Positions 1-7,584 of a stretch of DNA of 28,704 bases are shown here, piece after piece (position 1 is the first letter of the stretch; each line of letters starts with the position of its first letter). Origin of the DNA: Oxalobacteraceae bacterium. Its GTDB lineage: Bacteria; Pseudomonadota; Gammaproteobacteria; Burkholderiales; Burkholderiaceae_D. A program made the translations under genes and the position numbers. The notes under the pieces were generated by a model. It saw only the letters and a list, made by a program, of their open reading frames with translations, searched no databases and was not told the origin of the DNA. The stretch lies in the NCBI GenBank assembly GCA_003537575.1, contig DPRS01000042.1:21879-50582 (forward strand). Reading direction: 5' to 3'.

Positions 1-555
1 GCCGGGCAGGGTGCCGGCGATGCGCAGGGTCACGGTGCCGGTGCCGGCGCGCAGCTGCAATGGCTGGCCCGGCTGCGCCTGCAGCCATTGCAGTGCTGCC
101 GGTGACAGGAAGATGGCATCATCGGCGAGGATGGTAGTGCGGTCGTTCTCGACGACGGCGCCGACCAGTTCCGGCGTCACCGCGGCGGCGCGGAAGGCAT
201 CGATGCCAAGGATTTTCAGTGGCTTTTCCCGCCCGGGCAGGGCGGCGTCGACTTCCAGCACCGGGCTGGCTACCGCCACAGACGGGTGCCGCGCCAGCGG
301 CGGATAGAGTTCCTCGTCGAACCAGGGCTGGGCGCCGCGTACTTGCAGGTCGGCCTGGCCGGACAGGGTTTGCACTGCCGCCGAAAATTCATTCAGGGCG
401 GCGCTGTTGATCAGGTGGATTGCAAAGCCAAGCGCGACGCCGACGGCAATCGCAAGGATGCCGATGCCGCTGCGCAGCGGATGGGCGCGCCATTCGCCCG
501 CGAGCAGCCAGCGCATCAGGCGCCGCAGGGAGGAGGAGGTCGATGGCGCCCGCAT
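1..555 (-). CDS. FtsX/LolE-like ABC transporter permease (N-terminal part, runs off the window)
   Basis: Reading the minus strand from an ATG at 555-553 gives 185 open codons up to the left edge, beginning MRAPSTSSSLRRLMRWL. A basic, Trp-containing start is followed by one membrane segment at about residues 29-50 (GILAIAVGVALGFAIHLI). A soluble region then starts with NEFSAAVQTLSGQADLQVRG, which resembles the periplasmic core domain of MacB/FtsX-type permeases (LolCE, MacB and similar). The start lies 7 nt after the stop of the upstream ATPase gene, so the two are almost certainly co-transcribed and form one transporter. Proteins of this fold do not pump small molecules through a channel; they transmit ATPase motion to periplasmic partners, for lipoprotein release or export. 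The C-terminal membrane segments lie outside the window and the substrate cannot be told. Confidence 0.8.
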   Translation of the reverse strand, partial: MRAPSTSSSLRRLMRWLLAGEWRAHPLRSGIGILAIAVGVALGFAIHLINSAALNEFSAAVQTLSGQADLQVRGAQPWFDEELYPPLARHPSVAVASPVLEVDAALPGREKPLKILGIDAFRAAAVTPELVGAVVENDRTTILADDAIFLSPAALQWLQAQPGQPLQLRAGTGTVTLRIAGTLPG

Positions 556-562
556 GGCCAGA

Positions 563-1210
563 TCAGGCCGGGCGCAAGCCATTCCGGCCCAGCACCAGCA
601 CACGGTCGGCGCTGGCCGCCGCCGCCGGCGAATGCGTCACCAGGATGGCGGTGGCATCGTTGGCCTTGATTTCCGCGCGCAGCAATTGCTGGATGATCTG
701 TGCGGTATCCGGGTCGAGGTTGCCGGTGGGTTCATCTGCCAGCAGCAGCCGGGGGCGATGCACCAGGGCGCGGGCGATGGCGATGCGCTGCAATTCGCCG
801 CCGGACAACTGGCGCGGGAAATCGGCGCCGCGCCCCTCCAGTCCGACTGCCGCCAGCATGCGCGCGGCACGCTCCTGCGGCAAGCCGTTCAGCAGCAGCG
901 GCAGGGCGATGTTTTGCAGCAGGTTCAGGTGCGGCAGGACGTGGAAGGCCTGAAAGATGAAACCGAATTTCTCGCGCCGCAGGCAGGTGGCGGCATCGTC
1001 ATCGAGCGTGGAAATGGCCGCGCCGTCGATGACGACTTCCCCCGAATCAGGTGCATCGAGGCCGGCAATGAGGTTCAGCAGGGTCGATTTGCCAACCCCC
1101 GACTCCCCCATGATGGCGACATATTCGCCGGGTTCAAGGCGCCAGGTAAGGTCGGACAGGACTTGCCGTCCGTTGGCGTAAGCCTTGCAGAGGTGGCGCA
1201 GTTCCAGCAT
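563..1210 (-). CDS. LolD/MacB-type ABC transporter ATP-binding protein
   Basis: The 215-residue protein has all the nucleotide-binding motifs: Walker A GESGVGKS at 35-42, Q-loop in FIFQAF near 87, signature LSGGELQR at 135-142, Walker B with LLLADEPTGNLD at 155-166, and the switch His in VTHS near 194. The DEPTGNLD form and the short length are typical of the LolD/FtsE/MacB subfamily rather than of importer ATPases. Its start lies 10 nt after the PhnE-like gene and its stop 7 nt before the FtsX-like permease, so it is most likely the ATPase partner of that permease and not of the phosphonate-type importer, which has its own ATPase. No gene symbol is given because this subfamily has several functions. 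Confidence 0.88.
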   Translation of the reverse strand: MLELRHLCKAYANGRQVLSDLTWRLEPGEYVAIMGESGVGKSTLLNLIAGLDAPDSGEVVIDGAAISTLDDDAATCLRREKFGFIFQAFHVLPHLNLLQNIALPLLLNGLPQERAARMLAAVGLEGRGADFPRQLSGGELQRIAIARALVHRPRLLLADEPTGNLDPDTAQIIQQLLRAEIKANDATAILVTHSPAAAASADRVLVLGRNGLRPA

Positions 1211-1220
1211 CGCCTGCCCG

Positions 1221-2027
1221 CTAGCGCGTCATCGCGCGCCGCAGCGCGAAGCTGGCCGCATCGACCAGTCCCACCAGCAGCAGCATGGCGAGGATCACGG
1301 TGGCGGCCTGTTGCATCTGGAACAGCGACAGGTGGTATTTCAGCATCTGCCCCAGACCGCCGGCGCCGACTACGCCCAGCACGGCGGCGGCGCGGATATT
1401 GTTTTCCCAGCGATACAGGGTATACGACATGATCTGCGGCGCGGCTTGCGGCAGGGTGGCGTACAGAAAGGCGACCGCGGGCGAGGTGCCATTGATGCGC
1501 AGGGTCGCTTCCGGCTGTGGCGGCAGGTTTTCCATGGCGTCGGCGAACAGCCGTCCCAGCACGCCGGCTGTGTGGGCCGCCAGCGCCATGGTGCCGCCAA
1601 ACGGGCCCAGGCCGGCGGCAATCAGCAGCAGCGAGGCCCACACCAGTTCCGGCACCGAGCGCAGGACATTGAGCAGCATGCGTGTGGCCGCGCGCGGCGC
1701 GGCGCCGAAGCGGCCGGCGGCCGGCAGCGCCAGCGCGAGGCCGGCGATGGCGGCCAGCAGAGTGCCCAGCGCCGACATGGCCAGCGTTTCGAAGGTGGCG
1801 CCGGCCACCTTGCGCAGGAAATCCGGCGCCAGTTCCGGCGGCGCGAAGCCGCGCAGGAATTCGGCGGTGGTCTGCAGGGTGCCGGCGCTGAACAGCTCGC
1901 CCCATTTCAGCGGTAGCGTGACGAAACTGGCAATGATCAGCAGCAGGATGGCCGTTACCAGCAGCAGAATCGGCCAGTCGCGTGGCGGCGGCGCCGGCGG
2001 CACTGCCTTGAGGGAGTTGGCGTTCAT
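1221..2027 (-). CDS. phnE: Phosphonate-type ABC transporter permease, second copy (PhnE-like)
   Basis: This 268-residue inner-membrane permease has a hydrophobic segment at about 20-40 and several more between 85 and 255. The family features LRSVPELVWASLLLIAAGLG and, near the C terminus, the cytoplasmic coupling loop ending RAAAVLGVVGAGGLG match the PhnE family of the binding-protein-dependent permease superfamily. Its ATG overlaps the TGA of the preceding permease (ATGA), showing translational coupling. The two permeases are similar in plan and probably form a heterodimer fed by the PhnD-like binding protein and energised by the PhnC-like ATPase. The actual substrate is uncertain; the symbol reflects the family only. 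Confidence 0.85.
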   Translation of the reverse strand: MNANSLKAVPPAPPPRDWPILLLVTAILLLIIASFVTLPLKWGELFSAGTLQTTAEFLRGFAPPELAPDFLRKVAGATFETLAMSALGTLLAAIAGLALALPAAGRFGAAPRAATRMLLNVLRSVPELVWASLLLIAAGLGPFGGTMALAAHTAGVLGRLFADAMENLPPQPEATLRINGTSPAVAFLYATLPQAAPQIMSYTLYRWENNIRAAAVLGVVGAGGLGQMLKYHLSLFQMQQAATVILAMLLLVGLVDAASFALRRAMTR

Positions 2028-2857
2028 CCCAGCCTCCGCCGCAGTAGCCGGCTGACGCCGTCAGCGCAAGCCACCAGCAGGATGAAGACCAGCAGCATGG
2101 CCGACACTTCGCCGCCGGCCAGCATTTTCATCGATTCATCCATCCTTTGTCCGAGCCCGCCGGCGCCGACGAAGCCCATGATGATCGAGCCGCGGATCGC
2201 GCATTCCCAGCGGTAGATGGTGTACGACACCAGTTCCGAGGCGGCTTCCGGCAAGCTGCCGTAGAGCAGCGCCGCCAGCCGGCCGCTGCCGCCCTTGAGA
2301 AGGGCCTGGGTGGCATGGGCATCGCTGGATTCGAGAATCTCGGCATACACCTTGCCGAGCATGCCGCAATAGGTGAGGGCGATCGCCAGCACGCCAGCGG
2401 TAGGGCCGAGGCCGACAATGCGCACAAACAGCAGCGCCCATACCAGCTCCGGCACGCTGCGCAAGCCCACCAGCAGCCAGCGCGCGGCTTGCCGCGCCAG
2501 CCGTGACGGCAGGCGGATGCGGCCGCCGCCGATGCGGGAGATGGACAGCTGCTGATTGACCACCAGGGTCAGCGGAATCGCGCCGAGTATGGCCAGTGCC
2601 AGGCCGGCAGTGGCCATGGCAATGGTTTCCCAGGTTGCCACCGCCACCATGGCGAGAAATTCGCCGGAATGCGCGGGCGGGAAAAAATCGGCGAGAAAGC
2701 GTCCGGTCGCCTGCAGGCTTTGCGCATCGAACAGCAGCCACGGCTTGAACTCGCTGGCCCACAGCATGGGCCAAAGCAGGGCAATGCCAATCACCAGGCC
2801 GGCCACGCGGCCGCGCCAGGCAGGATCGGTGTACTGGCTGGGAGCGCTGGCCATCAT
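2024..2857 (-). CDS. phnE: Phosphonate-type ABC transporter permease, first copy (PhnE-like)
   Basis: The 277-residue protein starts MMASAPSQYTDPAWRG at an ATG that overlaps the TGA of the ATPase gene (ATGA). A longer reading frame extends upstream through the ATPase gene, but that part is a shadow, so the coupled start is preferred. A second ATG immediately follows and cannot be excluded. Family marks are LRSVPELVWALLFVRIVGLG in the middle and the coupling-loop region GSLPEAASELVSYTIYRWE followed by GFVGAGGLG. Several hydrophobic helices are visible (about 20-35, 70-95, 140-170, 245-265). It sits between the ATPase and a second permease of the same family in one operon. Two PhnE-like subunits are common in PhnCDE-type importers. 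Confidence 0.87.
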   Translation of the reverse strand: MMASAPSQYTDPAWRGRVAGLVIGIALLWPMLWASEFKPWLLFDAQSLQATGRFLADFFPPAHSGEFLAMVAVATWETIAMATAGLALAILGAIPLTLVVNQQLSISRIGGGRIRLPSRLARQAARWLLVGLRSVPELVWALLFVRIVGLGPTAGVLAIALTYCGMLGKVYAEILESSDAHATQALLKGGSGRLAALLYGSLPEAASELVSYTIYRWECAIRGSIIMGFVGAGGLGQRMDESMKMLAGGEVSAMLLVFILLVACADGVSRLLRRRLG

Positions 2858-3681
2858 CAGAAGCAGCGCGTGATGGTCGGCCCCTGCTGCAGGGCGCGGT
2901 CTTCGGTCTCGTCCGCCGCGTGCAGGGGCGTGGTGGCATGGCGGTACAGCGCGGCGATCATGGCATCGGTGACGTTTTCGCGGGCGGCGTCGAAGACAAT
3001 GCGGCCGTCGCGCAAGCCGATGATGCGCGGGAAGAGCTGACGCGCCAGATCGACCTGGTGCAGGCTGCACACCATGGCGGCGTTGCGCGAGCGGGCTTCC
3101 TGCTGTAGCACGGTCAGCATCTGCAGCGCCAGCGCCGGGTCGAGCGCCGACAGTGGCTCGTCGACCAGCAATGCCTCGGCGCCGGAAACCAGCAGCCGCG
3201 CCATGCCGCAGCGCTGGCGCTCGCCGCCGGACAGGCGATCGACGCGGGCATACAGCTTGTCCTGCAGATGAAAGCGTGCCAGCGCCTCGAAGGCCAGTTG
3301 CGGTTCTGCCGGCCGGAACAGGGACACGATGGCTTGCGTCAGGCTCCAATGCGGCAGGCGCCCCGCCAGCACCGCCGTCACCACGCGCTGGCGCGGCGGC
3401 AGCGGCGGCGTCTGCGGCGCCAGGAACAGGCGGCGCCGCAGCGCATGGCGCTGCTTCTCGCTTTGCTGCCATGGCGCCACGCCGAATACTTCAAGAGCGC
3501 CGCTGTCGGGGCGGTGGGCGCAAGCCAGGGTATGCAGCAGGGTAGTCTTGCCGGCGCCGGATGGGCCGATCAATGCCACCTGCTCGCCTGCGGCGATCGA
3601 GAGATCGAGTTCGCGCAGCGCATAGGCGGCATTGCCGGCGCCTTGATGGCGCACCGACAGCTTGTCGAGTGAAAAGACCAT
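2857..3681 (-). CDS. phnC: Phosphonate-type ABC importer ATP-binding protein (PhnC-like)
   Basis: The 274-residue ATPase has Walker A GPSGAGKT at 39-46, a Q-loop Gln near 90, signature LSGGERQR at 150-157, Walker B LLVDEP at 171-176 and the switch His in SLHQVDLA. The segment VTAVLAGRLPHWSLTQ between Q-loop and signature is the stretch characteristic of PhnC-family ATPases. The ATG lies about 40 nt after the binding-protein gene and the TGA overlaps the next permease start, so it belongs to the phnD-phnC-phnE-phnE unit. Its C-terminal 35 residues are longer than the minimal ATPase fold and carry no motif I recognise. It should energise uptake of a phosphonate or a similar small oxyanion. Confidence 0.88.
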   Translation of the reverse strand: MVFSLDKLSVRHQGAGNAAYALRELDLSIAAGEQVALIGPSGAGKTTLLHTLACAHRPDSGALEVFGVAPWQQSEKQRHALRRRLFLAPQTPPLPPRQRVVTAVLAGRLPHWSLTQAIVSLFRPAEPQLAFEALARFHLQDKLYARVDRLSGGERQRCGMARLLVSGAEALLVDEPLSALDPALALQMLTVLQQEARSRNAAMVCSLHQVDLARQLFPRIIGLRDGRIVFDAARENVTDAMIAALYRHATTPLHAADETEDRALQQGPTITRCF

Positions 3682-3722
3682 GATGTTCCGTCAGGCGCGC
3701 CGTGAGTGTTCCTTCGTGCGGT

Positions 3723-4601
3723 TTATTTCAGCAGGCCGGCGTTTTTCGCCGCATCCTCGATCGCCTTGTAGTTCTCGGCCCTGGTCGGGATGAAGCGGGT
3801 GGCGCGCTGCAATTCCAGGATTTCCTTGCCTTGCGGGGTATCCTTGTTCAGGGTCAGGAAGGCATCGGTCAGCTTCTTGCGCAGCGCCGGGTCCATGTCG
3901 GCGCGCACGGTCCAGTTGTAATCGTAATAACCGGGGGTGGTGTAGAACACGCGCACCTGCTTCGGATCGACCTTGTTCAGCGCCACCAGCTTTTCCCACA
4001 CCGAGATGTTCAGCGCGCCGGCATCGACCTTGCCGCCGGCAACCCCCGCCACGGTGGCGTCATGCGCGCCGGAGAAGGCGATGCGCTTCATGTCGGTATC
4101 CGGATTGATCTTTGCCTTGAGCAGGAACGCGCGCGGCATCAGGTGACCCGAAGTGGAGGATTCGGAACCGAAGGAAAAGGTCTTGCCTTTCAGGTCTTCC
4201 AGCTTGTTGATGTCGTTGCGCGTGGTGATGAACACCGACTTGAATTTCTCGTCTTCCTCGCGCTGGACGATGGGAATGACCTTGCCCTTGCTGCGTACAT
4301 TCGCTTGCACGAAGGTGAAACCGCCGAACCAGACCATGTCGAGTTTGTTGTTCAGCAGGCCCTCCACCGAGGCGGCATAGTCGGTTACGGGAGTGAATTC
4401 GACTTTCATACCGGTCTTCTGCTCCAGGTATTCCCCCAGCGGCTTGAACTTGCGCTGCAACTCAGTCGGCGCTTCATCGGGGATGGCCGATACGCGCAGG
4501 ACTTGTTGTGCGTACGCAAGACTGCCCGAGGCAGCGACGCCAACCGTCAGCACCAGGGTCAGCAGTATTTTTTTGCAGGGAGCAGCAGCGAGCTTGAACA
4601 T
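3723..4601 (-). CDS. phnD: PhnD-type periplasmic substrate-binding protein
   Basis: This 292-residue protein has a clear signal peptide: MFKLAAAPCKK, a hydrophobic core (ILLTLVLTVGVAAS) and a likely cleavage after AYA near residue 30. The mature part begins VLRVSAIPDEAPTEL and contains PVTDYAASVEGLLNNKLD and WFGGFTFVQA, the layout of PhnD-family binding proteins. The frame is open 23 codons further upstream (to 4670), but the start at 4601 puts the signal peptide at the N terminus. The ribosome binding site is weak. It heads a minus-strand operon with PhnC-like and PhnE-like genes. From memory, the IPDEAPTEL start and DYAASVE segment fit the PhnD subfamily annotated as putative selenate-binding better than true phosphonate binders; this is unverified. 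Phosphonate, phosphite or a selenium or sulfur oxyanion are all possible ligands. Confidence 0.85.
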   Translation of the reverse strand: MFKLAAAPCKKILLTLVLTVGVAASGSLAYAQQVLRVSAIPDEAPTELQRKFKPLGEYLEQKTGMKVEFTPVTDYAASVEGLLNNKLDMVWFGGFTFVQANVRSKGKVIPIVQREEDEKFKSVFITTRNDINKLEDLKGKTFSFGSESSTSGHLMPRAFLLKAKINPDTDMKRIAFSGAHDATVAGVAGGKVDAGALNISVWEKLVALNKVDPKQVRVFYTTPGYYDYNWTVRADMDPALRKKLTDAFLTLNKDTPQGKEILELQRATRFIPTRAENYKAIEDAAKNAGLLK

Positions 4602-4690
4602 GGTAAGTTTTCTTGTAAGGTTATTTAAGAATATTCGACCAGCGGACAGGGCGGTTTTGTCTCGTCTCAACCGATGGGAAAGAAGAATCC

Positions 4691-4701
4691 GCTATGATAG
4701 C
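4691..4701. promoter_or_regulatory. Palindrome with -10-like core in the phnD/egtD divergent region
   Basis: The bases GCTATGATAGC form an odd-length perfect palindrome (5-bp arms around one G). The central TATGAT also matches a -10 hexamer for the egtD direction, about 83 nt before its ATG, but I find no good -35 at the right distance. A promoter or a small operator is plausible; the palindrome is short and could be chance. Confidence 0.3.
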
Positions 4702-4780
4702 CAAAATCATCATGCAATGCTGCGTCTGCCTGCATTACCTGCGGCATCAACCTGTTGCAGCATCAACCTGACTTATCGCC

Positions 4781-5764
4781 ATGACGAAACCAGTTGAGCA
4801 TTTGCCGGACGGATTCATTCAGGCTTTTCATCAGAATGATGCCGCCATTCGTGACGAAGTGATGACGGGCCTGCTCGCAGCGGAGGCGCGCGTTGCCCCC
4901 AAATTCCTGTATGACGCGCTAGGCTCGAAGCTGTTCGAAGCGATTTGCGAACTGCCCGAGTATTACCCGACGCGTACGGAAGCGGCAATCTTTGCGCGCT
5001 ATCTGCCGGCCATGGCCAAAGCCATCGGCGTCGGCGTCACCCTGGTCGATCTTGGCGCCGGCAATTGCGCCAAGGCGCCCCGTCTGTTCGATGTGCTGGC
5101 GCCACGCCATTACGTGCCGGTGGATATCTCAGCCGATTTCCTGCGCGACGCGGTGGCGCAGCTCAAGTGCCGTTTTCCCGATCTTCCCATCACCGCAATC
5201 AGCATGGATTTTTCATCCGCGATGGCGCTGCCGGATGCGGTCGGTCGCGACCGTCGTCTGTTTTTCTATCCCGGTTCTTCGATCGGCAACTTCGCGCCGG
5301 ATGCGGCACTGGCCTTCCTGCGCCGCCTGCGCGCTGCCTGCGTTGAGGGAGACGGCGGCGGGCTGCTGATCGGCGTCGATCTGGTCAAGGACAAGCGGCT
5401 GCTGGACGCGGCGTACGATGATGCGCTGGGCGTCACCGCGGCATTCAACCTGAACCTGCTGCAGCACTTGAACGCCTTGCTTGGCGCCGACTTCGATGTG
5501 CGCGACTGGCGCCACCGCGGCTTCTTCAATGTCGCCGCGGGGCGTGCCGAAATGCACCTGGAAGCCCGGCGCGACGTTTGCGTGGCCTGGCCAGGCGGGC
5601 GTCGCCGCTTTGCCGAAGGCGAACTCATCCATACGGAAAGCAGTTACAAGTACACGCGCGAAGGCTTCCTGCAACTGCTGGAAGAGGCCGGTTTCGTTGC
5701 GTCGCGCGCCTGGATCGACGAGCGTGCCTGGTTCATGGTATGTCATGCGCGCGCGCCGCATTGA
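4781..5764 (+). CDS. egtD: L-histidine N-alpha-methyltransferase EgtD (ergothioneine biosynthesis)
   Basis: This 327-residue protein is of normal length for EgtD, which transfers three methyl groups from S-adenosylmethionine to the alpha-amino group of histidine to make hercynine. Family marks are YDALGSKLFEAICELPEYY at about 44-62 followed by TRTE, the SAM-binding loop LVDLGAGNCAK at 88-98, PVDIS near 113-117, FFYPGSSIGNF at about 161-171 and the C-terminal HTESSYKYT segment. It acts in the cytosol. No strong ribosome binding site is visible before the ATG; an 11-nt direct repeat (GCATCAACCTG at 4744-4754 and 4760-4770) lies just upstream. It is followed 25 nt later by egtB, its pathway partner, and is divergent from the PhnD-type operon. 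Confidence 0.95.
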   Translation: MTKPVEHLPDGFIQAFHQNDAAIRDEVMTGLLAAEARVAPKFLYDALGSKLFEAICELPEYYPTRTEAAIFARYLPAMAKAIGVGVTLVDLGAGNCAKAPRLFDVLAPRHYVPVDISADFLRDAVAQLKCRFPDLPITAISMDFSSAMALPDAVGRDRRLFFYPGSSIGNFAPDAALAFLRRLRAACVEGDGGGLLIGVDLVKDKRLLDAAYDDALGVTAAFNLNLLQHLNALLGADFDVRDWRHRGFFNVAAGRAEMHLEARRDVCVAWPGGRRRFAEGELIHTESSYKYTREGFLQLLEEAGFVASRAWIDERAWFMVCHARAPH

Positions 5765-5789
5765 CGGAAAATAAGGACGCGAGGCCGTC

Positions 5790-7064
5790 ATGACCAGGCA
5801 AGCTGAGGTGCATTTCCTGCACGGAACCGAAGCCCTGGCACAGCAATACTTCAATGTGCGCGCGCGCTCGATGATGCTGTGCGAGCCGCTGTCGGAAGAG
5901 GATTGCTGCGCGCAATCGATGCCGGACGCGAGTCCAACCAAATGGCACCTGGCGCATACCACCTGGTTTTTCGAAACCTTCATCCTGGAAACATTCGAAC
6001 GGAATTTTCATCCTTTCCACCCACAGTTCCGCATGCTTTTCAATTCCTACTACAACGGCGTCGGCGCCCGCCATCCGCGCCCGCAGCGCGGCTTGTTGAC
6101 GCGGCCGCCGCTGTGCGAGGTGTTCGATTACCGCCGTAATGTCGACGCTCGCATGCTGGCGCTGCTGTCCGAGCCGGGCGTGGCCCAGTCCATGCTGCAG
6201 CTGGTCGAGTTGGGCCTACACCACGAGCAGCAGCACCAGGAACTGATTCTCACCGACGTCAAGCATTTGCTGGCGCAAAACCCGCTGATGCCGGCATATG
6301 CCAGCCAGCCCGGGGCCGAGCCGCGCCAGACCTTGCCGCTGGACTGGCTCTCCTACGATGCCGGCGTGGTCGAGATCGGCCATGCCGGCATCGGCTTCTG
6401 TTTCGACAATGAATTGCCGCGCCATCGACAGTTCGTTGAACCCTTCAAGCTGGCGTCGCGGCTGGTCAGCAACGGTGAGTATCTTGCTTTCGTGACCGGC
6501 GGCGGCTACGCTAATCCGGCCCTGTGGCTGTCGGAAGGCTGGGACTGGGCGCAGGTCAACCGCATCACCCGGCCGCTGTACTGGTATGCGCCCGACGAGA
6601 AAACGGACCAGCCGGACTGGCAGGAATTCACCTTGCATGGCTTGCGGCCGCTGGAATTGCATGCTCCCGTCAGCCATCTTTCCTACTACGAGGCAGATGC
6701 CTACGCGCGCTGGGCCGGCGCTCGCCTGCCTACGGAAGCCGAATGGGAAGTTGCCGTCAACGGACGCCATGAGCCGATGATGGAAGCGATGCATCCGCAG
6801 ACGGCGCGCCAGGAGGGCCTGGCGCAGATGTTCGGCGCGTGCTGGCAATGGACTTCCAGCAGTTATGCCCCTTATCCGGGGTATTTGCCCGTAGCCGGTG
6901 CGACCGGCGAATACAACGGCAAGTTCATGGTCAATCAGTACGTCTTGCGCGGTTCCTCCTGCGCGACTCCGGCCGGACATGCGCGCGCGTCTTACCGCAA
7001 TTTCTTCCCCGCATCCGCACGCTGGCAATTTTCCGGCATCCGCCTGGCGCGCTCGGCAACATAA
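5790..7064 (+). CDS. egtB: Ergothioneine biosynthesis iron enzyme EgtB
   Basis: The 424-residue protein has the two-domain plan of EgtB, the non-heme iron enzyme that couples hercynine to a cysteine-type thiol with oxygen. The N-terminal DinB-like domain (about 10-160) carries the iron-ligand motifs: KWHLAHTTWFFE at 51-62 and HHEQQHQE at 144-151. The C-terminal formylglycine-generating-enzyme-like domain (about 190-424) carries GARLPTEAEWE, WQWTSSSYAPYPGY and the ending RASYRNFFPASARW with SGIRLAR. The usual RGGSC of that domain reads RGSSC here. Sequence alone does not settle whether cysteine or gamma-glutamylcysteine is the thiol donor. No egtA, egtC or egtE is present in the window. The homologous selenoneine enzyme SenA normally sits beside senB and a selD-like gene, which are absent, while egtD adjoins; EgtB is therefore the best call. 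Confidence 0.93.
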   Translation: MTRQAEVHFLHGTEALAQQYFNVRARSMMLCEPLSEEDCCAQSMPDASPTKWHLAHTTWFFETFILETFERNFHPFHPQFRMLFNSYYNGVGARHPRPQRGLLTRPPLCEVFDYRRNVDARMLALLSEPGVAQSMLQLVELGLHHEQQHQELILTDVKHLLAQNPLMPAYASQPGAEPRQTLPLDWLSYDAGVVEIGHAGIGFCFDNELPRHRQFVEPFKLASRLVSNGEYLAFVTGGGYANPALWLSEGWDWAQVNRITRPLYWYAPDEKTDQPDWQEFTLHGLRPLELHAPVSHLSYYEADAYARWAGARLPTEAEWEVAVNGRHEPMMEAMHPQTARQEGLAQMFGACWQWTSSSYAPYPGYLPVAGATGEYNGKFMVNQYVLRGSSCATPAGHARASYRNFFPASARWQFSGIRLARSAT

Positions 7065-7224
7065 TAAAAACCAACAAAATCAACAGATGTCCAGGCTGAG
7101 CGATACATGTGAAAGAGCCGTTTTGGTAATTTTTCACATTATTACAGTGCAATGTTTTACAGAGAAATTTTTTCTTGATCGGTAATATTTCCCAAAATAA
7201 ATAAATTATTGTCAGGGGGAATAA
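7065..7224. other. AT-rich intergenic leader with an 8-bp inverted repeat
   Basis: This 160-bp stretch is strikingly AT-rich compared with its surroundings. It contains the inverted repeat ATGTGAAA (7107-7114) and TTTCACAT (7132-7139) with a 17-nt spacer, and several A/T runs before the next gene. The spacing is too wide for a standard CRP site. It may hold the promoter of the following small gene and the end of the egtDB transcript, but I cannot assign either with confidence. Confidence 0.4.
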
Positions 7225-7584
7225 ATGGATCAGGATCTTCATGAGAGCGACTTGCTGGTCGAACGCAGGCGGGAAGACCGGCGTGTCGCCTCGCACCGGC
7301 CGCCGCCTTATGTGACCGACGAGGGCTTTGTGCTCTATGACCGGCGCGAGGGCGACGAGCGCTCCCGGCCGGAGCGCCATATGGCAGGCAATGAGTCGGT
7401 GATTCCGACTGCTACTGAGCCTGCGCCTGCGCCTGCGCCAGACCTGGTGTCGCAGCGCATGCAGCATCTGGCGGCGATGTATGGTTATGTTTCCACCCAG
7501 GCCCGGGCGCAAGCCGAAATTGCGAAGGAAATCGGCAACGACTGGTATCGGCCGCTCACCAGGAAGTCGGTAATCGGCGCTTGA
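7225..7584 (+). CDS. Small charged protein of unknown function
   Basis: The 119-residue ORF starts MDQDLHESDLLVERRREDRR and is preceded by a strong ribosome binding site (GGGGGA 4 nt before the ATG). The first 65 residues are very rich in Arg, Asp and Glu, with DEGFVLYDRREGDER. A short Pro-Ala linker follows, encoded by a run of GCGCCT repeats (APAPAP), and the C-terminal 45 residues look helical (SQRMQHLAAMYGYVSTQAR). No signal peptide or membrane segment is seen, so it should be cytosolic. Its last 29 nt overlap the 3' end of the convergent Crp/Fnr-family gene. I do not recognise the family. The clean ribosome site and sensible composition argue that it is real. Confidence 0.62.
   Translation: MDQDLHESDLLVERRREDRRVASHRPPPYVTDEGFVLYDRREGDERSRPERHMAGNESVIPTATEPAPAPAPDLVSQRMQHLAAMYGYVSTQARAQAEIAKEIGNDWYRPLTRKSVIGA

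Noticed and set aside
407..1432. 341-codon plus-strand frame at the left end
   Set aside because: It lies opposite the ABC ATPase and permease genes and contains no recognisable domain; the minus strand carries clear Walker motifs.
2858..3472. N-terminal extension of the first PhnE-like permease through the PhnC gene
   Set aside because: The extension is Arg/Ala-rich out-of-frame sequence of the ATPase gene. The permease start at 2857 has a coupled ATGA overlap.
5790..7064. SenA-type selenoneine synthase instead of EgtB
   Set aside because: No senB-like glycosyltransferase or selD-like gene is adjacent, while egtD is directly upstream, so ergothioneine synthesis is the simpler reading.
7107..7139. 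CRP-type site from TGTGA and TCACA arms
   Set aside because: The arms are 21 bp apart, far from the 6-bp spacing of a CRP site.
7175..7188. FNR box TTGATCGGTAATAT
   Set aside because: Only the left half-site matches; the right half is AATAT instead of ATCAA.
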